From Marinibacterium profundimaris (GTDB lineage Bacteria > Pseudomonadota > Alphaproteobacteria > Rhodobacterales > Rhodobacteraceae): a stretch of 64,000 bases of DNA. Numbering within the stretch: the first letter of the stretch is position 1; the number at the start of each line of letters is the position of its first letter. The stretch spans positions 62,001-126,000 of the forward strand of contig NZ_AQQR01000006.1 of assembly GCF_002210095.1 (NCBI RefSeq), written 5' to 3'. Below are positions 19,019-26,951 of the stretch, in pieces. Position numbers and translations under genes: made by a program. The notes beneath the pieces are model-generated. The model was not told the origin of the DNA and did no database searches. It saw only the letters and a program-made list of their open reading frames with translations.

Positions 19019-19141
19019 TCAGCCCAGGATGCAGACATCGTCGTCGATGGCATCCCAATCCTCGACATAGGGGTATTTCCCGAAGGTCGCGATGCCGACG
19101 AAGGGCAGGTTCAGCCGGCCGCCCTGGTAGCCGTGGCTCAC
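19019..19141 (-). pseudogene. N-terminal stub of an agmatinase/arginase family gene
   Basis: A 40-codon frame begins with GTG at 19141, overlapping the stop of the upstream deaminase gene (GTGA). It encodes a stretch with LNLPFVGIATFGKYPYVEDW, which I recognise as the N-terminus of Rhodobacterales agmatinase-family ureohydrolases. The family continues with an APFDFG-type motif, but here the frame stops (TGA) right after VCILG and none of the metal-binding core follows. The most likely explanation is a deletion that removed the rest of the gene. It was probably co-transcribed with the deaminase. The family assignment is from memory of conserved N-termini. Confidence 0.65.
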
Positions 19142-20439
19142 GCGTCGCCTCCCTGGAAATAGGTCACCGGATCGAAGCCGGACGGCCGGCCGGGCAGCGA
19201 CAACACGGGATGCGACGGCGCCGTCTCGGCGATCACCTGTCCGCGCCGCATCACGATCCGGGGCGCGGCGCGCAGGCGGATCACCTCCCAGGGCGAGGTC
19301 GCCTCGTGCAGCAGCAGGTCGGCCGATGCGCCCTCGGCCAGGCCCAGATGATCCAGCTTCATGATCTCGGCCGGCGCGGCGGTGACGTTGCCGAAGGCCG
19401 CCGCCAGCCCCGCCGGGCTGGTCATGTGCACCACATGCGCGGCGATATAGGCCACGTCGGCCAGCGCGGCCCGGCCCAGCGGATACCACGGGTCCAGCAC
19501 GCAATCCTGCGCGAAGCCCACCGTCACCCCGGCCTCCATCAGCTCGGCCACCCGGGTCAGTCCGCGCCGTTTCGGATAGGTGTCGAACCGGCCCTGCAGA
19601 TGGGTGTTCACCGCCGGGTTGCTGGCCACGTTGATGCCCGAGGCCGCGATCCGCGTGATCAGCCGCGCGGCATAGAAATTGTCCATCGAATGCATCGAGG
19701 TCAGGTGCGAGCCCGTCACCCGGTCATGCAGGCCCAGCCGCTCGGCCTCGTAGACCAGCGTTTCGACATGGCGCGAATTCGGGTCGTCGTTCTCGTCGCA
19801 ATGCATGTCGACCATGGTGCCGCGCTCCGCCGCGATCTCGCAAAGTGCGGTGATCGAGGCGCGGCCCAGCTCTGCCGTCTTTTCCAGGTGCGGCGCGCCG
19901 CCGACCACCTGAAACCCAAGGTCCAGCGTCTCGCGGATCGTGTCGCCCATGGTGTCGCGGCAGAAAAAGCCCATTTGCGGGAAGGCCACCAGCTGCAGAT
20001 CGATGTAATCGGCGACCTCCTCCTTGATCTCGGCCAGCGCCTTCGCGGCCACAAGGTCGGGGTCCGTCACGTCGACATGGGTGCGCACGGCCAGCAGCCC
20101 CTGGCTGACGGCGATGTCGAAATAGCGCCGCGCGCGTTCCTTGTAGCCTTCGAAGGTCAGGTCCGGCGCCATCCGGGCCCAAAGCGCGATGCCCTCGGCC
20201 AGCGTGCCGCTTTCGTTGTATTCGCCGTTCATGCCCAGCGACAGCGTCGCGTCCAGGTGGAAATGGCAATCCACGAAGGGCGCCGAGACAAGTCTCCCCC
20301 GGGCGTCGATGACCCGCGTGGTCTCGGCGGCGGCAAGGCCGGGGGCGATCCCACTGATGCGGCCCTCGCGGATGCCGATATCGATGCCGGTGCGCCCGTC
20401 GGGCAGGTTTGCGTTTGTGATCAGCGTGTCGAAGCTCAT
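19138..20439 (-). CDS. Cytosine deaminase-like amidohydrolase
   Basis: A 433-residue amidohydrolase close to cytosine/isoguanine deaminases, which remove an amino group from a nucleobase. Metal and catalytic positions are visible: HFH (59-61), HCDE (213-216), GSHLTSMHSM with His245, and Asp312 in FAQDCVLDPWYPLG, which lines up with the CodA signature. The start could be 20439 (MSFDTL, chosen because it is the family N-terminus), 20448 or 20454. The 3' end overlaps the agmatinase-like stub, which suggests a former two-gene operon for nitrogen release. Substrate could be cytosine, isoguanine, creatinine or a related ring. Confidence 0.82.
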   Translation of the reverse strand: MSFDTLITNANLPDGRTGIDIGIREGRISGIAPGLAAAETTRVIDARGRLVSAPFVDCHFHLDATLSLGMNGEYNESGTLAEGIALWARMAPDLTFEGYKERARRYFDIAVSQGLLAVRTHVDVTDPDLVAAKALAEIKEEVADYIDLQLVAFPQMGFFCRDTMGDTIRETLDLGFQVVGGAPHLEKTAELGRASITALCEIAAERGTMVDMHCDENDDPNSRHVETLVYEAERLGLHDRVTGSHLTSMHSMDNFYAARLITRIAASGINVASNPAVNTHLQGRFDTYPKRRGLTRVAELMEAGVTVGFAQDCVLDPWYPLGRAALADVAYIAAHVVHMTSPAGLAAAFGNVTAAPAEIMKLDHLGLAEGASADLLLHEATSPWEVIRLRAAPRIVMRRGQVIAETAPSHPVLSLPGRPSGFDPVTYFQGGDA

Positions 20440-20838
20440 GCGCCCCATTTCCATGTCCGGGCCCCCGGCGGGCCGCGCCGGCCGGCACGAGGGGCGATGT
20501 CCTGGCGGCGCAAGCGTGCCGCCGTGGGGCGGATGATCGGGGAAGTTCCCGTCGGGCACAAGCGCGGCGCCGGGCTTTGGACGGCGGGCGGGGAACAGGG
20601 CGGTTTGTTTGGGCACCCCGGGTGGAGGCCTCCGGGGCCCGCGCGCCCGGCGAATGGGCAAACCGGCCGCCGACAGGGGCAGCGAGCGGTTTAGTCGTCG
20701 CGGCGCGGGACGTCCGGCGAGGCAGGGATTGCATGATCGGACCTCAGGCGCAGAGTTAGGGGCCACAGGCAGGAGCGGCAGAATGACGACAGGATCAACG
20801 ACAGGCCGGACTCCGGTCCGGGACGAGGCGCAAGGCCC
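20440..20838. other. Divergent intergenic region
   Basis: This 399-nt GC-rich region lies between the deaminase (minus) and the GpdQ-like gene (plus) and must hold both promoters. I see no gene, RNA or clear operator in it. Confidence 0.55.
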
Positions 20839-21627
20839 ATGCTGATCGCCCATCTGTCAGATCCGCACATGCGCGCGGCCGGGCAGCTCTACCAGGGGCT
20901 GGTGGACACCAACGCGCTCTTCGATCTGGCGCTCGACACGCTGCTGGCACTGGACCCGGCGCCGGATCTTGTCATCATCGGCGGCGATCTCGTCGACGAG
21001 GGGGCGGAGGCGGACTATGCCGTGGCCGCCGAGAAGCTCTCTCGCATCCCCATGCCGGTCCACGCGATCCCCGGCAACCATGACGACCGCGAGACCTTCC
21101 GCCGCTGTCTGCAGCATCTCTCCCCATCCCCCGAGGGCCCGCTGCATTTCATCGCCGACGGCCCGCTGCGGGTGGTGGGTTTCGATATCACCGTGCCGGG
21201 CGTGCATCACGGGCTGGTGGACGAGCCCGCCGCCGCATGGCTTGATGCGGTGCTCGGGCAGGCGCCCGACACGCCGACCCTGGTGCTGATGCACCAGCCG
21301 CCGATCCTGACGGGGATCGACTGTATCGACACCTACAATTGTCAGGGCGCCGGGCTGCTGGAGGCCGTGCTGACCCGGCATGCCCAGGTCGAACGCGTGC
21401 TTTGCGGTCATGTCCACCGCCATATCCAGACCGTCTTTGCCGGGATCCCGCTGATCTGTGCGCCGGCGACCGCGACGTCGATCGCGCTGCGGCTGGCTCC
21501 GGGCGCCGAACCGGCGTCCTTTCTCGAACCGCCGGGGCTGCTGCTGCATGACTGGCGCGGGCCGGGGCGGCTGATGACGCATTCCCTGCCGGTGGGGCGG
21601 TTTCCGGGGCCGTTTGCGTTCTTCTGA
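20839..21627 (+). CDS. GpdQ-like class III phosphodiesterase
   Basis: A 262-residue binuclear metallophosphoesterase. All ligand motifs are present: Asp8 and His10 (SDPH), Asp50 (GGDLVDEG), Asn80 (GNHDD), His152 (LMHQPP), and His191 and His193 (CGHVH). The overall pattern follows GpdQ, the glycerophosphodiester phosphodiesterase, and related cyclic-nucleotide phosphodiesterases of the CpdA type. The protein is cytoplasmic. It precedes the ABC exporter by 180 nt, so they may or may not share a transcript. The choice between glycerophosphodiester and cAMP as substrate is open. Confidence 0.88.
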   Translation: MLIAHLSDPHMRAAGQLYQGLVDTNALFDLALDTLLALDPAPDLVIIGGDLVDEGAEADYAVAAEKLSRIPMPVHAIPGNHDDRETFRRCLQHLSPSPEGPLHFIADGPLRVVGFDITVPGVHHGLVDEPAAAWLDAVLGQAPDTPTLVLMHQPPILTGIDCIDTYNCQGAGLLEAVLTRHAQVERVLCGHVHRHIQTVFAGIPLICAPATATSIALRLAPGAEPASFLEPPGLLLHDWRGPGRLMTHSLPVGRFPGPFAFF

Positions 21628-21807
21628 TCCCCGCCGGGGCGTGCGCGGTGCCGGCGATACCCCCTGTCCTCGGCCCGCAATCCCCTGCATTCGGCGCCCG
21701 AAGCACCCCGCGCGGTCCTGCCACGCTTGACCATCCGGGCCTGAAAAGCGATGACCTTCGCCGAAACGCGGCCCTGCGCGGGCCGGTGAGGACGGGAAGG
21801 AACCCTG

Positions 21808-23631
21808 ATGGCCGAGAGCAAGCCCGCCCCTGCGGCACCGGCAAAGACGGCACCGGGCAAGACCGAGCCGCGCGAGAAATCGAAGAAGATCGGCTCGCTG
21901 GGTGCGCTCTGGCCCTTCATGCGGCCCTACAAGCTGCTGATCGCCCAGGCGATCCTGGCCCTGATCCTGACCGCCTGCGTCTCGCTCGCGCTGCCGCTGG
22001 CGGTGCGCCGGGTGGTGGACAATTTCCGCACCGGCCAGTCCGAGCTGCTGGACAAGTATTTCCTCGCCGCGCTTGGCATCGCCGCGCTGCTGGCGATCGG
22101 CACGGGCCTGCGCTACGCGCTGGTCACGCGGCTGGGCGAACGGGTGGTGGCCGATATCCGCAAGTCGGTGTTCAACCGCGTCATCGGCATGAGCCCGGCC
22201 TTCTACGAACAGATCATGACCGGCGAGGTTCTCTCCCGTATCACCACCGACACCACGCTGATCCAGTCGGTCGTGGGGTCTTCGGTCTCGATCGCCTTGC
22301 GCAACATCCTGATCTTCATCGGCGGGCTGGCACTGATGATGCTGACCTCGCCCAAGCTCAGCGGGCTTGTCCTGCTGCTGGTGCCGCTGGTGGTGGTGCC
22401 GATCCTGACGCTGGGCCGCCGCCTGCGCGCGATCTCGAAGGAGAACCAGGACTGGATCGCGGCGTCGTCGGGCAACGCCTCCGAAGCGCTGTCGGCGGTG
22501 CAGACGGTACAGGCCTTCACCCACGAGGGGGCCAGCCGCACGGCCTTTGGCGATGTGACCGAAACCTCCTTCGACGTGGCCCGCAAGCGGATCCGCACCC
22601 GCGCGGCGATGACGGTGATCGTGATCTTCCTGGTGTTCTCGGGCATCGTCGGCATCCTCTGGGTCGGCGCCATCGACGTGCGCAGCGGCCTGATGACCGA
22701 GGGCACGCTGGTGCAATTCGTGATCTACGCGGTCATGGTCTCGGGCTCGGTCGCCGCCCTGTCCGAGATCTGGGGCGAGCTGCAGCGTGCCGCCGGCGCC
22801 ACCGAGCGGCTGGCCGAGCTGCTGCAGCTGGAAGACAGCGTGCAGGACCCGGCCGCGCCGCAGGCCCTGCCGACCCCGGTCCGGGGCGAGATCGCCTTCG
22901 AGGACGTGGCCTTCCGCTATCCCTCGCGGCCCGACCGCGCGGCGCTGGACGGGGTCAGCCTGCATGTCGCCGCCGGCGAGACGGTGGCCTTCGTCGGCCC
23001 CTCGGGCGCGGGCAAGACCACGATCCTGCAGATGCTGCTGCGCTTCTACGACCCCGACGCGGGGCGGATCACGCTGGACGGCGTGGACCTCTCGGCGGTC
23101 ACGCGCGGCGATTTCCGCGCGCAAATGGCGCTGGTGCCGCAGGATCCGGTGATCTTCGCCGCCTCGGCCCGCGACAACATCCGCTTCGGCCGCCCCGGCG
23201 CCAGCGATGCCGAGGTCGAGGCCGCCGCGAAGGCCGCCGCCGCGCATGAGTTCATCACCGCCCTGCCGGAGGGCTACGACAGCTATGTCGGCGAGCGCGG
23301 CGTGATGCTGTCCGGCGGACAGAAGCAGCGCATCGCCATCGCCCGCGCGATCCTGCGCGACGCGCCGGTGCTGCTGCTGGACGAGGCGACCTCGGCGCTG
23401 GACGCGGAAAGCGAACGCGCGGTGCAGGAGGCGGTCGACAGGCTGTCGGAAGGGCGCACCATGCTGGTCATCGCCCACCGCCTGGCGACCGTGAAGAAGG
23501 CCGACCGGATCGTTGTGATGGAAGACGGCCGCATCGTCGCCCAGGGCAGCCACGATGCGCTGGTGGCACAGGGCGGGCTGTACGCACGCCTCGCCCGGCT
23601 GCAGTTCACCGACGGCATCGCCGCCGAGTAA
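21808..23631 (+). CDS. ABC exporter, fused membrane and ATPase domains
   Basis: A 607-residue half-transporter of the MsbA/LmrA type. An Ala/Pro/Lys-rich N-terminal tail (about 1-28) precedes six membrane helices (about 35-330) and an ATPase domain. Motifs: Walker A GPSGAGKTT (about 398-406), signature LSGGQKQR (about 502), Walker B LLLLDEATSALD (about 520-531) and the H-loop IAHRL. It should act as a homodimer to export a lipid or hydrophobic compound. Spacing gives no clear operon partner. The ATG is preceded by GGAAGGAA. Confidence 0.93.
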   Translation: MAESKPAPAAPAKTAPGKTEPREKSKKIGSLGALWPFMRPYKLLIAQAILALILTACVSLALPLAVRRVVDNFRTGQSELLDKYFLAALGIAALLAIGTGLRYALVTRLGERVVADIRKSVFNRVIGMSPAFYEQIMTGEVLSRITTDTTLIQSVVGSSVSIALRNILIFIGGLALMMLTSPKLSGLVLLLVPLVVVPILTLGRRLRAISKENQDWIAASSGNASEALSAVQTVQAFTHEGASRTAFGDVTETSFDVARKRIRTRAAMTVIVIFLVFSGIVGILWVGAIDVRSGLMTEGTLVQFVIYAVMVSGSVAALSEIWGELQRAAGATERLAELLQLEDSVQDPAAPQALPTPVRGEIAFEDVAFRYPSRPDRAALDGVSLHVAAGETVAFVGPSGAGKTTILQMLLRFYDPDAGRITLDGVDLSAVTRGDFRAQMALVPQDPVIFAASARDNIRFGRPGASDAEVEAAAKAAAAHEFITALPEGYDSYVGERGVMLSGGQKQRIAIARAILRDAPVLLLDEATSALDAESERAVQEAVDRLSEGRTMLVIAHRLATVKKADRIVVMEDGRIVAQGSHDALVAQGGLYARLARLQFTDGIAAE

Positions 23632-23877
23632 GCCGGGGGCCCGCGCTGCGCGCGCAGGGTATCGGTGGCGCCCCTTCGGGGGGCGCGGGGCGGGCGCTGC
23701 GCGCCCGTCCTCTCAGTCCCGTCACATGGCCGGTACGCCGGTGCGCGGCGCTCTGCCACCCTGCGGGTAGCGTAGCGTCAGGACGGGGGGCCAAGGCTTG
23801 GCGCACCCCGGTCTTTGACATATCGTTTTCCCGAGGGGACACCGGGCCATAACGCGCCCGAACGGGAGGGACACGCC

Positions 23878-25758
23878 ATGGACATGGCACCGATGGCCGA
23901 GAAAATTCAGATCGAAGCCGAGATGGACTGGGACGCACGCGATGTGCCGAAGACCATCCACCAGATGCTCTCCCGCACCGCCGCGGCCTATCCGGACAAC
24001 AAGGCCGTCAGTTTCCAGCTGACCTCGGGCCCCGCCGACAAGGCCGAGACGCTGACCTACCGCCAGCTGCTGGACCGGGTCACCCGCGCCGCCAACCTGT
24101 TTCGCGCTCAGGGCGTGGAGGAGGGCGACGTCGTCTCCTACATCCTGCCCAATTGCACCGACACGCTGGTCACCTATCTTGGCGGCGCGGTGGCCGGCAT
24201 CGTCAACCCGATCAACCCGCTGCTCGAGCCCGAGCAGATCGCCGCCATCCTGCGCGAGACGAACTCGAAGGTCGTGGTGACGCTGAAGGCCTTTCCAAAG
24301 ACCGACATTGCCCAGAAGGTCTCCGAGGCCGTCCGCCACGCGCCGAACGTGCGGAGCGTGATCGAGATCGACCTGAAGAAACACCTCGCGCCGCCGAAAT
24401 CCTGGCTGATCCCGCTGATCCGTCCCAAGAACCCGGGCCCGCGCCACGCCGATTACCTCGATTTCGAGGCCGGGCTGGCGCGGCAGCCGACGACGCTGAG
24501 CTTCACCGACACCCCCCGGGACCGCTGCGGCTTCTATTTCCACACGGGCGGCACCACGGGCATGCCGAAGGTCGCTCAGCACATGGTGTCGGGCGCGATC
24601 TACAACGGCTGGATCGGCCAGAGGATGCTGTATGGACCGGACGAGGTGGTGATGTGCCCGCTGCCGCTGTTCCATGTCTTCGCCTGCCACGTCGTGTCCA
24701 TGGGCGTTCTGATGTCGGGGGCGCATGTGGTCTTTCCGACCCCGGCGGGCTATCGCGGCGACGGGGTCTTCGACAATTTCTGGAAGCTCTGCGAGCGCTG
24801 GAAGGTCACCTTCATCTTTACGGTGCCCACGGCCATCTCGGCCAAGATGCAGCGGCCCGTCGATGCCGATCTTTCCACGGTGAAATACGCCTTCTCCGGC
24901 TCCGCGCCCCTGCCGGTGGAGCTCTTCCGCCGGTTCGAGAAGGCCGCCGGCATCGAGATCATCGAGGGCTACGGCCTGACCGAAGCGACCTGCCTTGTCG
25001 CCTGCAACCCGCTGAACGGCGAGAAGAAGATCGGCTCCATCGGGCTGCCGTTCCCCTATACCGAGGTGAAGATCCTGCGCGATGCGCCCGAGGGCCCGGT
25101 GGAATGCGCGGTCGACGAGATCGGCGAGATCTGCGTGTCGAATCCGGGCGTGGTGCCCGGCTCCACCTATATCGAGCAGGACAAGAACCACCGGCTGTTC
25201 CACCACGACATCTACCTGCGCACCGGCGACCTGGGCCGGGTGGACGCCGACGGCTATCTCTGGATCACCGGGCGCGCCAAGGACCTGATCATCCGCGGCG
25301 GCCACAACATCGACCCGGCCGAGATCGAGGAGGCGCTGCTGGGCCACGAGGCGGTGGCCTTCGCCGGCGCCATCGGCCAGCCCGATTCCCGCGCGGGCGA
25401 AATGCCCTGCGCCTATGTCGAACTGGTCTCGGGCGCCGAGGTCACGGGCGAGGAGCTGATGGAATACTGCAAGGTCCATGTCCACGAACGCGCGGCGCAT
25501 CCGAAGTTCGTCGGCATCATGGACGAGCTGCCCAAGACCGGCGTCGGCAAGATCTTCAAACCGGCGCTGCGCATGGCGGCGATCACCCGGGTCTACAATG
25601 GCGCGCTCGAAGCGGCGGGCGTGCCGGCGCGGGTGGTCGAGGTGATCGACGACAAGACGCGCGGCCTGGTGGCGCAGCTCGACCGCAACGGGGCCGACGC
25701 GGCGGAGGTGGCAAAAGTGCTTGATGACTATACCCGCCCGTGGGAGTGGTCGTCCTGA
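23878..25758 (+). CDS. Acyl-CoA synthetase (AMP-forming)
   Basis: A 626-residue ANL-superfamily enzyme that activates a carboxylic acid with ATP and joins it to CoA. The P-loop FHTGGTTGMPK lies at about 221-231. Later motifs are EGYGLTEAT (A5), YLRTGDLGRVDADGYLWITGRAKDLIIRGG (A7/A8) and the C-terminal lysine in PKTGVGKIFKP. I start it at the ATG at 23878 with GGGAGG upstream; the earlier in-frame start at 23815 lacks this. The esterase gene follows after 22 nt, so the pair may process acyl or ester substrates together. The chain-length preference is unknown. Confidence 0.9.
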   Translation: MDMAPMAEKIQIEAEMDWDARDVPKTIHQMLSRTAAAYPDNKAVSFQLTSGPADKAETLTYRQLLDRVTRAANLFRAQGVEEGDVVSYILPNCTDTLVTYLGGAVAGIVNPINPLLEPEQIAAILRETNSKVVVTLKAFPKTDIAQKVSEAVRHAPNVRSVIEIDLKKHLAPPKSWLIPLIRPKNPGPRHADYLDFEAGLARQPTTLSFTDTPRDRCGFYFHTGGTTGMPKVAQHMVSGAIYNGWIGQRMLYGPDEVVMCPLPLFHVFACHVVSMGVLMSGAHVVFPTPAGYRGDGVFDNFWKLCERWKVTFIFTVPTAISAKMQRPVDADLSTVKYAFSGSAPLPVELFRRFEKAAGIEIIEGYGLTEATCLVACNPLNGEKKIGSIGLPFPYTEVKILRDAPEGPVECAVDEIGEICVSNPGVVPGSTYIEQDKNHRLFHHDIYLRTGDLGRVDADGYLWITGRAKDLIIRGGHNIDPAEIEEALLGHEAVAFAGAIGQPDSRAGEMPCAYVELVSGAEVTGEELMEYCKVHVHERAAHPKFVGIMDELPKTGVGKIFKPALRMAAITRVYNGALEAAGVPARVVEVIDDKTRGLVAQLDRNGADAAEVAKVLDDYTRPWEWSS

Positions 25759-25780
25759 CAGGACATCTCACCGGGACATC

Positions 25781-26704
25781 ATGGATTACGAGACGCTGAT
25801 CGACGCCGAAACCTGGGCGTTCATCGACAGGACGAACGGCTATTACCCGCCGGACGCGACCACGCGCACGATTGCCGAGCAGCGCCGGGTCTACGACGAG
25901 ATGTGCCGCGCCTTCTTCCAGGGCTATCCCGAGGGCATCTCGGCCACCGACCTGGAGGCGGACGGCGTGCCCTGCCGGCTCTACTCGGCCGGCGATCCGT
26001 CGGTGACGGTGGTATACTTTCACGGCGGCGGCTTCGTGGTCGGCGGGCTCGACAGCCATGACGACATCTGCGCCGAGATCTGCCAGCAGACCGGCTATCG
26101 CGTGCTGGCGGTCGATTACCGGCTGGCGCCCGAACACAGGCACCCCGCGGCCTTCAAGGATGCCTGGACCGCCACGCAATGGGCGGCGGCGGAGTTCCCT
26201 GAACCGCTGGTCCTGGCCGGCGACAGCGCCGGCGGCACGCTCGCCGCAGCCGTGGTGCAGCACATGCGGGGCAAGCTGAAACGGCTCCAGGGCCAGGTGC
26301 TGATCTACCCGGGCCTGGGCAGCGACCTCGACACCGCCTCGGCCCGCGAACATGCCGAGGCGCCGCTGCTGACCCTGGACGAGCTGCGCTTCTACCGCAG
26401 GGTCCGCACCGGGGGCGAGCCGCCCGCCGACGACCCGACGCTGTCGCCGCTGTGTGATACCAGCTTCAAGGGCCTGCCGCCGACGGTGATCTTCACCGCC
26501 GATTGCGATCCCCTGCGCGACGACGGCCGGCTCTACCGCGACAGGCTGCGGGAGGCGGGCGTGAAGGTCGCCTGGATCAACGAGGAAGGCCTCGTCCACG
26601 GATACCTGCGCGCGCGAACATCCGTCGCCCGCGCCCGGCAGAGCTTCGAGCGGATCTCGCTCGCGATCGAGGCGCTGGGGCAGGGGCTCTGGCCGTATTC
26701 CTGA
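25781..26704 (+). CDS. Alpha/beta hydrolase, hormone-sensitive lipase family
   Basis: A 307-residue esterase of the HSL (family IV) type. The oxyanion-hole motif HGGGF is at 81-85, the nucleophile is Ser149 in GDSAGG, and the triad is completed by Asp243 (TADCDPLRDDG) and His273 (GLVHGY). No signal peptide is seen, so it is cytoplasmic. The ATG at 25781 was chosen as the start; the open frame reaches back to 25721 but would overlap the synthetase stop. It is probably co-transcribed with the acyl-CoA synthetase. Confidence 0.9.
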   Translation: MDYETLIDAETWAFIDRTNGYYPPDATTRTIAEQRRVYDEMCRAFFQGYPEGISATDLEADGVPCRLYSAGDPSVTVVYFHGGGFVVGGLDSHDDICAEICQQTGYRVLAVDYRLAPEHRHPAAFKDAWTATQWAAAEFPEPLVLAGDSAGGTLAAAVVQHMRGKLKRLQGQVLIYPGLGSDLDTASAREHAEAPLLTLDELRFYRRVRTGGEPPADDPTLSPLCDTSFKGLPPTVIFTADCDPLRDDGRLYRDRLREAGVKVAWINEEGLVHGYLRARTSVARARQSFERISLAIEALGQGLWPYS

Positions 26705-26719
26705 TGCGGAGCGGGAATT

Positions 26720-26786
26720 GGGGCTCTGCCCCCGCCGCGGCAAGCCGCGACTCCCCCGGAGGTATTTTTCCAAGGTGAAGAAGGGG
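26720..26786 (+). repeat. GGTATTT repeat family, copy R1
   Basis: A 67-nt intergenic element: GGGGCTCTGCCCC hairpin, GC-rich spacer with a GCCGCGG/CCGCG pairing, then CTCCCCCGGAGGTATTTTTC and CAAGGTGAAGAAGGGG. It is about 16 nt past the esterase stop. Related copies are R2 (26885-26951, opposite orientation), R3 (49249-49319) and a diverged inverted pair at 48216-48365. Confidence 0.8.
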
Positions 26787-26803
26787 CGTTGTGCCTCTAA
26801 TCC

Positions 26804-26876
26804 TGAACGGATCGTTAATCTGGCGTTGTAACCTCTTGATTTTAAAAGGAGGGGATACTGTCCCACGCGTGGGACA
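26804..26876 (-). repeat. MluI-palindrome/CtrA-like box element, copy E1
   Basis: Read on the minus strand: the palindrome TGTCCCACGCGTGGGACA (26876-26859), 40 nt with AAAATCAAGAGGTTACA, then TTAA-N7-TTCA (26818-26804). Copies E2 (35711-35783) and E3 (61663-61734) share the palindrome exactly and the spacing. It lies between the convergent esterase and ABC-importer genes, between repeats R1 and R2. Confidence 0.8.
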
Positions 26877-26884
26877 TGTTCGGA

Positions 26885-26951
26885 CCCCCTGCTTCTTCTT
26901 GGCCCAAATACCTCCGGGGGAGGCGCCGCAGGCGACGGGGGCAGCGCCCCC
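26885..26951 (-). repeat. GGTATTT repeat family, copy R2
   Basis: Inverted relative to R1 and nearly identical to R3. On the minus strand it reads GGGGGCGCTGCCCCCGTCGC, a GC hairpin, CTCCCCCGGAGGTATTTGGG and CCAAGAAGAAGCAGGGG. It directly abuts the stop codon of the ABC ATPase gene, so it is the first sequence downstream of the importer operon. Confidence 0.8.

Noticed and set aside
20857-23553. An 898-codon minus-strand frame
   Set aside because: It lies opposite the GpdQ-like and ABC exporter genes, both of which carry intact active-site motifs.
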